A DNA stretch of 64,000 bases from Mycolicibacterium wolinskyi (lineage in GTDB: Bacteria > Actinomycetota > Actinomycetes > Mycobacteriales > Mycobacteriaceae): the NCBI RefSeq assembly GCF_002101965.1, contig NZ_LQQA01000029.1, positions 186,001 to 250,000 on the forward strand. Reading direction: 5' to 3'. The translations under genes and the position numbers were made by a program. Numbering within the stretch: the stretch's first letter is position 1; each line of letters begins with the position of its first letter. Below the pieces are notes generated by a model. The model worked only from the letters and a program-made list of their open reading frames with translations. It was not told the origin of the DNA and made no database searches. Positions 1-7,799 of this stretch are shown one piece after another.

Positions 1-1
1 G

Positions 2-85
2 CTTCGACGCAAAATGCTCGATCTGGTGGTCGCCGCCCCCACGGCCGCTGATAGCGCTGCTAGGACTAGAAGCAGACGATCATGA
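2..85 (+). CDS. 3' end of an unidentified CDS running in from the left edge
   Basis: Frame 2 is open from the first bases to a TGA at 83-85 and reads as an Ala/Arg-rich tail (LRRKMLDLVV... then ARTRSRRS). This resembles the C-terminus of a regulator or enzyme, but the piece is too short to identify. It could also be chance, since only 27 codons are visible. Confidence 0.25.
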   Translation, partial: LRRKMLDLVVAAPTAADSAARTRSRRS

Positions 86-282
86 CTTGCACAACCGTGC
101 GGTTGTCGCATCCGCCATCGGGAGATGGAACTTGGCGTCCGCCATCTTCGCCGGAATTCTCTGGAAAGGCTTTGGCGCGGAAAGGCGGCATCTGCCGGGC
201 GAACGCGGACCTACACCAAGTCAACCCCTGAGGGTCGTAGGTTCCCAGTAAGGTGAGCGCATTCCCAGGAAGAGGAAAGAAC

Positions 283-1035
283 GTGTCTGACAAGGCATTG
301 CCATTCGCCGGAAAGGTAGCGCTCATCACCGGCGCATCCGGTGGGATCGGCGGCGCGATCGCCGGTTTGCTGGCCGCAGCCGGGGCCGACCTACTGCTAG
401 CCCACGGCACCCACGTCGAGGATGCAGAACATGTTGCCGAAGGGGCCCGTCAGCTCGGGCGTCGCGTCGTACTCGCGCCCGGGGACCTCGCTGACCCCAC
501 AGTCCCGGCAACGTTGGTGCACGCCGCCGCCGAATTGGGTGGCGTGGATATACTTGTCGCCAACGCGGGGGCCGGCGCCCAGACCGCCTGGGCAGACGTC
601 ACGTTGGAGCAGTGGAACACCACGTTCGCGATCAACACGACCGCGCCGTTCCTTCTGGCGCAACAAGTTCTGCCAACGATGATCGAACGGAACTTCGGAC
701 GCGTTCTGTTCATCTCGTCCACGGCGGCCCTCACCGGCGGTATCGTGGGTCCGCATTATGCGGCCAGCAAAGCGGCCCTACACGGGCTCACCCATTTTCT
801 CGCCGCCCGCGTTGCCGCCGACGGAGTCACTGTCAATACGCTGGCCCCGGCGTTGATCGGCAATACGCGCATCCTTCCCTTGAACGCCAAGGGCGACGGC
901 TCCCTACCTCTGCCGATACCAGTAGGCCGCCTCGGGGAGGTCACCGAAGTCGCCGACATGGCGCTGAGCATCTTGCGTAATGGCTACCTGACCAACAAAG
1001 TGATCACTCTCGACGGCGGTCTGCTACCGCGATGA
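283..1035 (+). CDS. SDR-family oxidoreductase
   Basis: A classical short-chain dehydrogenase/reductase of 250 aa, a normal length for the family. The cofactor motif TGASGGIG is at residues 16-23, NAG at 94-96, and the catalytic set is Ser145/146, Tyr159 and Lys163 (YAASK). The C-terminal DGG near the end is typical of FabG-like members. I chose the GTG at 283 because AGAGGAAAG lies just upstream; an in-frame GTG at 253 is possible but lacks such a site. The gene stands alone between a truncated gene and a remnant zone, so the substrate (an alcohol/ketone pair with NAD(P)) cannot be inferred. Confidence 0.85.
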   Translation: MSDKALPFAGKVALITGASGGIGGAIAGLLAAAGADLLLAHGTHVEDAEHVAEGARQLGRRVVLAPGDLADPTVPATLVHAAAELGGVDILVANAGAGAQTAWADVTLEQWNTTFAINTTAPFLLAQQVLPTMIERNFGRVLFISSTAALTGGIVGPHYAASKAALHGLTHFLAARVAADGVTVNTLAPALIGNTRILPLNAKGDGSLPLPIPVGRLGEVTEVADMALSILRNGYLTNKVITLDGGLLPR

Positions 1036-1132
1036 GAACACACATTGATCTCGCTTCGGCGCTCGACGTACGCGAATCCGCTGCTGCGCAGTCGAAATCG
1101 GTAAACCAGTCGCTCACCACACAGGGAATGCG

Positions 1133-1225
1133 ATGACACAATCAGCAGCAGCGCCGAGCGTGGCCCCTGCCGACGACGTTCTGATGCCGCACCCTGGCTA
1201 AGGGAGCTCTCCGACGACCTGAACG
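1133..1225 (+). pseudogene. 5' fragment of an unidentified gene, frameshifted
   Basis: ATG at 1133 follows the ribosome-binding-like AGGGAA and opens a 22-codon frame ending at TAA 1199-1201 (MTQSAAAPSV... to PHPG). Shifting frame at about 1188 restores a protein-like run PWLRELSDDLN up to about 1225. This looks like the first about 35 codons of a gene that took a frameshift and was truncated. The family is not recognisable. Confidence 0.3.
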
Positions 1226-1314
1226 ACTGCGGAGGAACCGCTGTGCGACAGGATCTTTCGCGCGGGTGCCGCTCCGTGGCCACTGCCGAGGCCACGACAA
1301 CGAAGACGCCATAG

Positions 1315-1449
1315 GACTTCCGCGTTATTGGCCAGCACATCAATGCGTTCGTGGGCGCTGCTGAGATCGGCGGCCAGTTGACGGACGTCGTCTAGCGGTG
1401 CGAAGTCGGCCAGGTAGTACTTCACCCCGAGTTCGCGCCGCCTTCGCAT
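1315..1449 (-). pseudogene. Fragment of an SDR-family dehydrogenase
   Basis: On the minus strand the frame reads ADFAPLDDVRQLAADLSS then HERIDVLANNAEV, which matches the central beta4 region of SDRs (a LDVLVNNAG-like segment, here with the Gly replaced by Glu). Neither the TGxxxGIG half nor the YxxxK half is present in any frame nearby, so this is an internal scrap of a dehydrogenase gene. The plus strand of 1226-1975 otherwise shows nothing I can identify. Confidence 0.5.
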
Positions 1450-1978
1450 GCCTGTTAGCCGCGCAGCGAACCTCGCTCGGCGCCAAGGGATCGGACTCCT
1501 TCACCCCCATCCTCGACCGCGCCATGACCGCAATCCCGATCCCCTCAGGACCGAATCCAATGTGAGACCGAACCTAAGCCGTCGTCATCCTCTAGAAGTG
1601 AGAAAACTGGCCACGTACGTCTGTCGCGGTTCGGTCGCCGAGGAAACGGGTGAGCGATCAAGATCTGGACAACCGTCCCCTATTATCCGCCATGGAAAGA
1701 TGGGACTTCGCGTCCGCTATCCTCACCGGAATTTCGGGCGAGCCGGAGGCTTTCGGTTTCAAGGTGTCTCCACCGGCGGTGCCGGGCCATCGGGCGCCAC
1801 ACCAGGTACGCGCGCTACCGGCGCTCTGCGTAGCATGCATGAGTATGAGCGGAGCGGTGTGTTCGGTGTCGTTCGATCCAGTCTCCTCGGCCACCTCGAT
1901 GTGTTCGAGCGCGTCGCCGCAACTGGGGTACTGAATCTGGCCGCAGAGGTTGCAGTTACACAATATTCATTGTTTTAG

Positions 1979-2230
1979 ATCGGCTCGATCACCAAAATGT
2001 GGACCGCGACCCTGATCATGCAGCTCGCCGAGAACGCGCTGCTGGACCCGGACACACCGGTGACTCGCTACATCCCAGAATTCCGTGTGGGCAACATCGC
2101 CGACAATGGAGCCAGCGCAATGACCGTTCGCCACCTGTTGACCCATATGTCGGGAATCTGTGACGAGTGGACTTCGTTCTCACCGGTGTGTCGCGGTTGG
2201 AAGCCCAATGCCAAGTCACCGGCTGGCTGA
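1979..2230 (+). pseudogene. Fragment of a serine beta-lactamase-like hydrolase (class C / EstB type)
   Basis: The reading frame starts abruptly after a TAG at 1976-1978 with IGSITKMWTATLIMQLAEN, containing the SxxK active-site tetrad (SITK). It then reads LLDPDTPVTRYIP and MTVRHLLTHMSG, hallmarks of the beta-lactamase/D-aminopeptidase family. The N-terminal about 60-80 residues and everything after the HLLTHMSG block (including the YxN motif) are missing, and the frame decays into the 3' end of the opposing azoreductase gene. It is a relic, not a functional enzyme. Confidence 0.6.
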
Positions 2231-2869
2231 CGGGGCGGTCAGCCAGCGTCCGAGTTCACGTGCCTGGTTGTCGGCGTCGGAGCGCAGTGTGGCAGCGAGT
2301 TCTTTGAACTCGTCGAGTGCAGGATTGACGCCAACAAGGCTAAATTCGGATACCACGGTGTTGAGGTCGAGGCCCCAGACATCAGCGAGAATGCGTTGCA
2401 TCCAGGCCGTGGCGTGGTCCCAGCCGTGCCGCGGGGTCCCCTCGGCGTAGTAACCGCCGTGAACGGTGACCAGGATTGCGGGCTTCCCCGCAATGGCGGG
2501 CGGTTCGGACGGATTGAATCGGGGATCGGTGATGGTCATGTCCACCCACGACTTGAAGTGTTGTGAGACCCCGTAGTTGTAGAGCGGGACAGCGAACACG
2601 AAGGCGTCGGCGACGAGGAGTTCGTCAGCGAGCTCCGCTGCCAAGCGGACGGCCTCGCGCTGGTCGGGAGTTCGGTCAGTTTCCGGCGCGTAGCCGGCGA
2701 ATGCTGCTGTACCCCAGGCAGTGGACGGAATGGGTTCGGTGCCGACGCTGCGGCGAATGATGCCGGCGTCGGGATTGGTTGAGAGCCATTCCCGTTCCAC
2801 GATGTCGGCGAGCTCTCGGCTGCGGGAACCTTCGACGCGGATGCTCGCGTCGAGGCGGAACAGTGTCAT
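2216..2869 (-). CDS. FMN-dependent NADH-azoreductase / quinone reductase (flavodoxin-like fold)
   Basis: 217 aa, close to the about 200 aa of AzoR proteins. The start MTLFRLDASIRVEGSRSREL carries the phosphate-binding loop of flavodoxin-fold reductases (Ser-rich SxSRxL), and the FAVPLYNYGVSQHFKSWVD block near residue 100 is the AzoR FMN-isoalloxazine signature (P-x-YN-[FY]-x2-[PS]-x2-K-x-[WF]-[IV]-D). The next block VTVHGGYY is also typical. I chose the ATG at 2869 because GGAG sits 9 nt upstream; longer in-frame starts lack this. A MarR gene is divergent, and two matching palindromes lie between them, so the pair is probably a quinone/azo/electrophile-responsive unit. Confidence 0.88.
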   Translation of the reverse strand: MTLFRLDASIRVEGSRSRELADIVEREWLSTNPDAGIIRRSVGTEPIPSTAWGTAAFAGYAPETDRTPDQREAVRLAAELADELLVADAFVFAVPLYNYGVSQHFKSWVDMTITDPRFNPSEPPAIAGKPAILVTVHGGYYAEGTPRHGWDHATAWMQRILADVWGLDLNTVVSEFSLVGVNPALDEFKELAATLRSDADNQARELGRWLTAPSASR

Positions 2870-2945
2870 CTCTTTGATCTCCTTGGTCGTGGTGCGGCCG
2901 ATGGCCTCGCTGATCGACGAGGAATCGACGCTATGCCGATACAGG

Positions 2946-2957
2946 TTGAACATTCAA
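2946..2957. promoter_or_regulatory. Candidate MarR operator box 1 (TTGAA-N2-TTCAA)
   Basis: A perfect inverted repeat TTGAA CA TTCAA in the 141-bp gap between the azoreductase and the divergent MarR gene. The same palindrome recurs 34 bp further on, and both copies are followed by TA. MarR dimers typically bind TTG-N5-7-CAA palindromes in such divergent promoters. Confidence 0.6.
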
Positions 2958-2979
2958 TATACCCGACAAGAAATGCTAC

Positions 2980-2991
2980 TTGAATCTTCAA
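2980..2991. promoter_or_regulatory. Candidate MarR operator box 2 (TTGAA-N2-TTCAA)
   Basis: Second copy of the palindrome (TTGAA TC TTCAA), 20 bp before the MarR start codon. The centres of boxes 1 and 2 are 34 bp apart, about three helical turns, so two dimers would lie on the same DNA face. Its position over the expected MarR promoter suggests autoregulation. Confidence 0.6.
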
Positions 2992-3010
2992 TACACAGTA
3001 AGATGAGAAG

Positions 3011-3559
3011 ATGGGAAATGGCCAAGAGCCCGTGGACCAGTGGTTGACACCTGAGCAGCTTCGCGAGTGGGCGTCCCTAATGGGCCTGGTGGTGATGTTG
3101 CCCGCCCGGCTGGACGTGCAGCTGAGCCGAGACGCGGGGCTTAATTTGTTCGAGTATCACGTGTTGGTGGAGCTGTCCGAGGCGCCTGAGCGCAGGCGTG
3201 CGATGAGCGAGTTGGCCCTTTATGCACATGGGTCCTTGTCGCGGTTGTCCCACGCGGTATCTCGTCTTGAGGCTGCCGGATGGTTGCAGCGCCATTCCCG
3301 CCGGGGAGCCGGCCGCCGGACCGAAGTCGAGCTCACCAACGCCGGTATGGCGAAGCTCGAGCAGAGCGCTCCCGGCCATGTCGGTGAAGCTCGTCGTTTG
3401 GTTGTCGATGTGCTCTCCGACGCGGAACTCGCTGGCCTGGGCCGTGCGGCACGCCGCATCATCGCCGCGATCGATCCGGCGGCAGCCGCGATTCTGGAGC
3501 CGAACGGGCACCACGCAGATTCCTTCGTCCCGGCGGCCGGCGTTGAGGATCGCCCGTGA
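3011..3559 (+). CDS. MarR-family transcriptional regulator
   Basis: 182 aa with the winged-helix core of MarR proteins: NLFEYHVLVELSEAP, then the recognition helix region MSELALYAHGSLSRLSHAVSRLEAAGWLQR (about residues 63-95) and the basic wing RGAGRRTEVELTNAGM. The C-terminal dimerisation helices end with an unstructured tail. It probably represses itself and the divergent azoreductase through the two TTGAA-N2-TTCAA boxes. In this family the ligand is usually a phenolic, a quinone or an oxidant, which fits the neighbour's chemistry; the ligand itself is not visible. Confidence 0.88.
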   Translation: MGNGQEPVDQWLTPEQLREWASLMGLVVMLPARLDVQLSRDAGLNLFEYHVLVELSEAPERRRAMSELALYAHGSLSRLSHAVSRLEAAGWLQRHSRRGAGRRTEVELTNAGMAKLEQSAPGHVGEARRLVVDVLSDAELAGLGRAARRIIAAIDPAAAAILEPNGHHADSFVPAAGVEDRP

Positions 3560-3710
3560 AGGTCACCGGATTCACCGCCCCGGAGGCCTGAAGTGTTGCG
3601 GGCGTTCGACATCACCGAGCCGGCCTGCCGACATGGATCGGTGGGTTGCGTGCGTGATCGCACCGGAACCTGTCAAGTTTTCTGTGTCGATCGCTTGCCT
3701 GATTGTTTGT

Positions 3711-4080
3711 ATGCGGCTTAGAGATAGCGTCACCCACGCAACGACGGGCCTGGTCCCGGCCGATGCACTCGCAGCGGACCGGGTGGCGATGGTCGCGCTG
3801 CCTCCAGTGGCGCCGAAGACCGGCACGACAGTGGTGACGCGGTTGGGTCGCGACTACTACGTCAGTTCCGGTGGTAACGCCTACTCGGTGCATCCGGAGG
3901 TGATCGGCCGGATGATCACTGTGACCACCGGCCTGGATCGGATCACCGCCCACTGCGCTGGCCGCCTGGTCGCCGATCGCGAAGGACTCTGGGGCACAGC
4001 CGGTTTGGTCATTGATCCGGATCACTTAGGTGCTGCGGCGGTATTGCTCAGGATTCAACCGGAGCCGACATTTGCAAGCC
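3711..4080 (+). pseudogene. istA: IS21-family transposase (istA) C-terminal fragment
   Basis: The frame reads GLVPADALAADRVAMVALPP, then TRLGRDYYVSSGGNAYSVHPEVIG and LDRITAHCAGRLVADREG. This is the C-terminal beta-rich domain of IS21 transposases (LPRDHYVRxxGNDYSVxPxxIG pattern). The N-terminal HTH and the DDE catalytic core are absent, and no istB follows on this strand. It overlaps the 3' end of the regulator at 4087 only marginally. A decayed istB lies on the opposite strand 3 kb away, so at least one rearrangement has separated the IS21 pieces. Confidence 0.7.
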
Positions 4081-4086
4081 TCCCGG

Positions 4087-4863
4087 TTACGGGATGGTCG
4101 AAAACATCACGATGCTTTGGTCGCGGTGCGGATCTCGCAACATGTCGCAGGCCAGGGCGAGGGGGCCGAGCGTGTGGTGGTCGACATACTTGATCATGTG
4201 CGTGCCGGCCACAGTCGTTGCGTCGTTCCACAATTTGACGAACTCGGTGCTGCCGTTGCACAGGTCGTTGATTAACTTCTGCGTCTGTTCGGCGCGCGGG
4301 TACCGGGCGAGTGTGGCGCGCAGTTGGCCGGCCACCATGCGGGAGAACTCCTCGGCGTGCGACATCCCGTAGTGCGGTGTGATGTCGCCCGGCGGCAGGA
4401 AGTGTCGCCTCGCCACATTGCGCTGGGTGGGATCGAGTGCACCGAAATCCTCCATCAGCAACTCTGCCTGCGGATTCCAGGCCAGCACGTCGAAGCGCGC
4501 GCTCAATACGATGGCCGCCGTGGAACCCAGGCCCTGGACCAGCTTCGCGACACTCGGGGTGACCTCCGTGCTTGGCTCGCTGCCCCAGGGCACAGCACGC
4601 CCGATCAGTTCGAACAGGTGCCGTCGCTCGTCATCGTCCATCCGCAGCGCGTCGGAGATGGCACTGACCACCTGATCCGACGGTCCCGCCCCGCGGCCGC
4701 GCTCCAGGTTCGTGTAATGCTCCAACGAGATGTGCGCCAACTGCGCCACCTCTTCGCGCCGCAGCCCCGGTGTGCGGCGTCCACGGTCGCTGAACCCGAA
4801 GGCGCGTGGATCGCGGCTGTCACGAACTGCCCGCAGGTACCGGCCTGCCGCACGTCCGTCCAT
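4087..4863 (-). CDS. XRE-type helix-turn-helix regulator with MmyB-like ligand-binding domain
   Basis: 258 aa. The N-terminal HTH (about residues 5-70) contains RTPGLRREEVAQLAHISLEHYTNLERGRGAGPS, the invariant signature of the actinobacterial MmyB/XRE family. The remainder contains VLAWNPQAELLMEDF and the HFLPPGDI and EFSRMVAGQLRAT segments of the MmyB-like ligand-binding domain. These regulators usually control an adjacent oxidoreductase. Here an SDR gene ends only 21 bp upstream on the same strand, so the two are probably cotranscribed rather than divergent, the more common arrangement. Confidence 0.88.
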   Translation of the reverse strand: MDGRAAGRYLRAVRDSRDPRAFGFSDRGRRTPGLRREEVAQLAHISLEHYTNLERGRGAGPSDQVVSAISDALRMDDDERRHLFELIGRAVPWGSEPSTEVTPSVAKLVQGLGSTAAIVLSARFDVLAWNPQAELLMEDFGALDPTQRNVARRHFLPPGDITPHYGMSHAEEFSRMVAGQLRATLARYPRAEQTQKLINDLCNGSTEFVKLWNDATTVAGTHMIKYVDHHTLGPLALACDMLRDPHRDQSIVMFSTIP

Positions 4864-4884
4864 GCCTCGATACTGGCACGCTCC

Positions 4885-5640
4885 TCACCAGGGCACGAGT
4901 TCTGCCTGGTCACTGTAGAATCGGCCGGTCTCCAGCTGGTCTGAGAGCGCAACCCTGACGATGCCTGCAGCACCGTCGGCCGGATCACCCGCGCCCTCCA
5001 TCGGTTCACCGTTGCTGAGCCCGGTGGCCCGGTAGCCGGGGCTCACCGACACCACCGCAATGTTGTGGCCGGCAAGCTCTTTGGCGTAGAGAACGGTCAG
5101 CATGTCCAGCGCGCTCTTGGAGGCCTGGTACGCGGCGGCAGCCACGCCACTGAACGGCCAGTCCGGGTCGTTCACCAGCCGGGTGGACCCGAGTTCACTC
5201 GACACGTTCAACACCCGGGGCCGAGAGGAAGCGCGCAGCAGCGGCAGGAATCCGTTGGTGACAGCGGCCACGCCGGCCACATTGGTGTCGTAGGTCTGCA
5301 GCAGGGACTCGCGGCCGACGCCTGAAGCGGGCCGGAGATCACCGGCGATGGCCGCGTTGTTGATCAGCACATCCAGTCGGCCGTAGGTCTGGCCAACTCT
5401 GTGCACTGCCTCGGTGATCGTATGGTCGTCGGTGACGTCGAGGGTTAGCTGCTCCACCTGCAGTCCCTCGGCGGCGAGCTTCTCTGCAGCTTCGGAGCCG
5501 CGGCCTGGATCGCGGGATCCGAGCAGCACCCGGACGCCGACTTGGGTGAGCTGGCGTGCGAGGTGGAATCCGATGCCGGTATTGGCTCCGGTCACCAGGG
5601 CGATGGTGTTCTGCGTGGTCGTGCTGGGTGGTGTGGTCAT
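4885..5640 (-). CDS. SDR-family oxidoreductase
   Basis: 251 aa. It starts MTTPPSTTTQNTIALVTGANTGIGFHLA, carrying the TGxxxGIG cofactor loop. A DVTDD acidic motif, VLINNAAIAG (NNAG-like), the catalytic Ser in VLNVSSELG, and YQASKSALDM (Tyr and Lys) follow. The C-terminal segment VSVSPGYRATGLSNGEP is typical of carbonyl-reductase-like SDRs. The ATG at 5640 is preceded by GGAAGC; a longer in-frame extension to 5712 lacks a recognisable site. It sits upstream of the MmyB-type regulator in a probable two-gene operon. Confidence 0.87.
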   Translation of the reverse strand: MTTPPSTTTQNTIALVTGANTGIGFHLARQLTQVGVRVLLGSRDPGRGSEAAEKLAAEGLQVEQLTLDVTDDHTITEAVHRVGQTYGRLDVLINNAAIAGDLRPASGVGRESLLQTYDTNVAGVAAVTNGFLPLLRASSRPRVLNVSSELGSTRLVNDPDWPFSGVAAAAYQASKSALDMLTVLYAKELAGHNIAVVSVSPGYRATGLSNGEPMEGAGDPADGAAGIVRVALSDQLETGRFYSDQAELVPW

Positions 5641-6165
5641 GCTTCCAGCACAGCGGGAACCTGGCCGGCGGGACAGGCACACGCTGTACCCTCGTCTGGC
5701 GGAATAATCCACGGGAACAGCTGCGGCACGCGAGTCGCACCGATGGGCAGCGCCGAGTGGCCGCCAGTGACGCCCATTTCAGCTGTTGTCGTCGACGGGC
5801 GGCGGCCAGCTTGGCGACGCGTGGCGAAGAAGAGATAGCGCCCAGAGAACGATCGCCTTCGCCGACGTGACAGAGGGGCGCTCGACGGCGGGCCGTCTCG
5901 GCGACGATCCTGGCCGCCGACAGTGGCCCGTATTCGGGCACCCGCCTACAGGCGAGGTGCGGCACGCGTAATGCGATCCCGCATGCCCTTCTCCTTACTC
6001 CGACTCTCAAAGCGGCTTTGGCGGTCAGGGCCCAGGAGTTCCTGGCCGAGCGTGGGATCGATGAGCCGGTGGTCTGGCGAGTTCCACTCGACCTCCTCAG
6101 CGGACTAGCTGTGCTGACCTGTGAGGTAGACGTGGCTTTCGACGCACCGACTAACGTTCGATTGA
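5641..6165. other. Non-coding or eroded stretch
   Basis: No convincing intact gene. One plus-strand frame between about 5985 and a TGA at 6174-6176 reads protein-like (KAALAVRAQEFLAERGID and VWRVPLDLLSGLAVL), but it has no clear start or ribosome-binding site. It may be the scar of a small gene. The part next to 5640 should hold the SDR promoter; I cannot place its boxes. Confidence 0.4.
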
Positions 6166-6282
6166 GTACCCACTGATAGTGTGCGCACCGTGCTGGGGCG
6201 GGATCCCAGGCCTTTCGAAGACTACGTACTGCGGACCGCGGCCTACGGCGCGTGGGACGTCGAACCGGGAGGGCGAGCATGA
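6166..6282 (+). pseudogene. C-terminal remnant of an NmrA-like NAD(P)H-binding protein
   Basis: After a TGA at 6163-6165 the frame reads VRTVLGRDPRPFEDYVLRTA then AYGAWDVEPGGRA and ends at TGA 6280-6282. This is the conserved C-terminal signature of actinobacterial NmrA/NAD(P)H-binding (SDR a-type) proteins (LGRPPRSFxEFxxxTAxxGxW). The Rossmann half is missing. The remnant stop overlaps the start of the PPOX gene (ATGA), so the two were probably an operon with the NmrA gene in front. Confidence 0.55.
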
Positions 6283-6701
6283 GCGCCGATTCGCTGACCA
6301 CCGAAGATCTCCAATTCCTGTCCCGCCCGCTCCACGGCTTCGTGTCCGTCGCCGCTGGCCCGACTCCGCCGCAACCGCGGCCGGTCTGGTTCGAGGCCGC
6401 CGGCGACGGCACTGTCCAGTTGTTCACCGCACCGGATAGCGCGAAAGTCCGCCGCTTGCAGCAGGATCCGCGAGCCTCCATCGTCGTCGCTGCTCCCGTC
6501 GGCGAGCGCGAGCGCTGGGTCTCGGTCACCGGCCGCACCACTGTGGTGTCCGATGGCGCCGACGAACTGCTCCGCCGCCTCGCCAGCAGGTACTGGGATC
6601 TGACCGATCCGGACCGCTCGCGCGATCTGGCCGAGATGTTGACCCATGAGTGGGTTCGCGTAATGATCCACGCGGACAAGGTGAGTCGCTACACGGCGTG
6701 A
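6279..6701 (+). CDS. PPOX-class / pyridoxamine-5'-phosphate-oxidase-like flavin- or F420-binding protein
   Basis: 140 aa. The split beta-barrel pattern is visible: LQFLSRPLHGFVSVAA, RPVWFEAAGDGTVQLFT (a PVWF strand typical of the family), KVRRLQQDPRASIVV (the K-x2-x-L-x-x-DPR motif) and ERWVSVTGRTTVVSDG. It ends with the conserved VRVMIHADKVSRY-like strand (usually RV.I.P..V). The ATG at 6279 follows GGGAGGGCGAGC. Length fits the F420-dependent FDOR-B or FMN PPOX subfamilies, which I cannot separate by eye. It overlaps the stop of a truncated NmrA-like gene by 4 nt. Confidence 0.75.
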   Translation: MSADSLTTEDLQFLSRPLHGFVSVAAGPTPPQPRPVWFEAAGDGTVQLFTAPDSAKVRRLQQDPRASIVVAAPVGERERWVSVTGRTTVVSDGADELLRRLASRYWDLTDPDRSRDLAEMLTHEWVRVMIHADKVSRYTA

Positions 6702-6899
6702 GCCGCGGTGCGCTCGGACAAGCCGTCGTCGCCGCTCGTCGCGTTCTGGCATTCGGACGTCAACCGACCTCGTAAGCGGATTTGCACCACACCCAAGGTG
6801 AGAACCGTTCCGGAAGCCGCCCTTCCTTCCGTACCGGTTGTGCCCCGCAGCGACTGTGACTCGGTGAATTTTGGTTCTGGCCTCGACGAACCGGAACCT

Positions 6900-7185
6900 G
6901 GACGTGTTCCACGGTTGTTTCGATTCCAGGCCGGTGGACTGTGCTCATCGTGGGAGTCCTTGCCGAGGGAGATGCTCGCTTTCCGAGCTGCGTCGTCGGA
7001 ACGAAGGCGTGTCGCACAAGATGCTGACCCAGACGCTGCGCGGTCTCGAACGCGACGGCCTGGTGCGCCGAACTGTGTACCCGGAAGTGCCCGTGCGCGT
7101 CGAGTACGCCCTTACCGAACCTGGACGCGCCCTCCAAGGCCCACTGCGCGCACTACAGGATTGGTCGATTGAACACCTTGCTTGA
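6900..7185 (+). pseudogene. HxlR-family regulator, frameshifted
   Basis: One frame holds RWTVLIVGVLAEGDARF (about 6935-6985), the HxlR N-terminal helix. The next frame holds SELRRRNEGVSHKMLTQTL and RGLERDGLVRRTVYPEVPV, the HTH and wing, and ends at TGA 7183-7185. The switch at about 6985-6990 is a frameshift in the usual RFSELRRR motif. The very N-terminus with the conserved CPV motif is also unrecognisable. It is probably inactive, and may once have regulated the NmrA/PPOX pair next door. Confidence 0.65.
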
Positions 7186-7189
7186 CGGG

Positions 7190-7733
7190 CGATTTCGGAT
7201 CGACTCGTAGTAGGGATTCGATGGTCTTGCCGACGGTGTTGTCCGCCAGGCCGCGGTAGAGCGTTTCGACGAGGTCGGCGGCAGTGACGTGGCGGACCTT
7301 GTGTCCGGCGTGGATTGCCGCGGTTCCCGGTGCGATGACGGTGTGACTCTTGTTGGTGCCGCCGGTGCGATGATGGCTAGCTTCTGTTGTCCGCGTATCT
7401 ATTCCTGAACAGGTAATCGAACACTTTGGCGCTGGATGGAGGACGAGGCGACGTCGAAGGCCTCCAAGGTCTTCGGGACGGGGAATGCCTTGGCCTTGAC
7501 TCGGTTGACGACGTTGGAGGCATCGCGGGCCGCCGACTCGGTCTCGACCAGCGTCCGCTAGACCCCTTCGGGGGTCTAGCGTTGGGTCTTGGCGGTGATC
7601 AGAACTCTGGGTGCTGCGCGCCGCACCGCAGCCAACTTCAACCGACGCAGCCCGGCATCCAGCTCAGCTGCTAGCTGCGGAATCGATGGTCGGGCCTCGT
7701 GTTTCGGCTGTGGTGACGGGTGGTGTTGTGGTC
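7190..7733 (-). pseudogene. istB: IS21-family istB ATPase helper, multiply disrupted
   Basis: Reading leftward from ATG at 7733, MTTTPPVTTAETRGP leads, after a frameshift near 7665, to LDAGLRRLKLAAVRRAAP then VLITAKTQR-stop-TPEG and SAARDASNVVNRVKAKAFP. After a further break comes AAIHAGHKVRHVTAADLVE then TLYRGLADNTVGKTIESLL. These are the N-terminal and Walker-region segments of mycobacterial IstB proteins. Two in-frame stops, frameshifts and loss of the C-terminal third make it non-functional. A perfect hairpin at 7557-7580 sits exactly where the two stops occur. Confidence 0.7.
7557..7580. repeat. Perfect 10-bp-stem hairpin with TTCG tetraloop
   Basis: Arms GCTAGACCCC and GGGGTCTAGC flank a TTCG loop; on the + strand RNA this is a UUCG tetraloop, an exceptionally stable fold. 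It lies inside the decayed istB and introduces a TAG into the ancestral frame on each side. No T-run follows on either strand, so it is not a classical terminator. Confidence 0.75.
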
Positions 7734-7799
7734 ATCGGGTCCCCTCGCCATCGGCGAGGGGTGTGATCTTGTAGGGGGTCCAGGGAGCGGCTCGGGTGC

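Noticed and set aside
5339..6679. A 446-codon minus-strand frame over 5.3-6.7 kb
   Set aside because: It runs through the SDR, the non-coding stretch, the NmrA remnant and the PPOX gene in other frames; it is arginine/serine-rich and has no family resemblance.
7557..7580. Hairpin at 7557 as an intrinsic terminator
   Set aside because: No T-run follows on either strand and no intact gene ends next to it; it is reported as a repeat instead.
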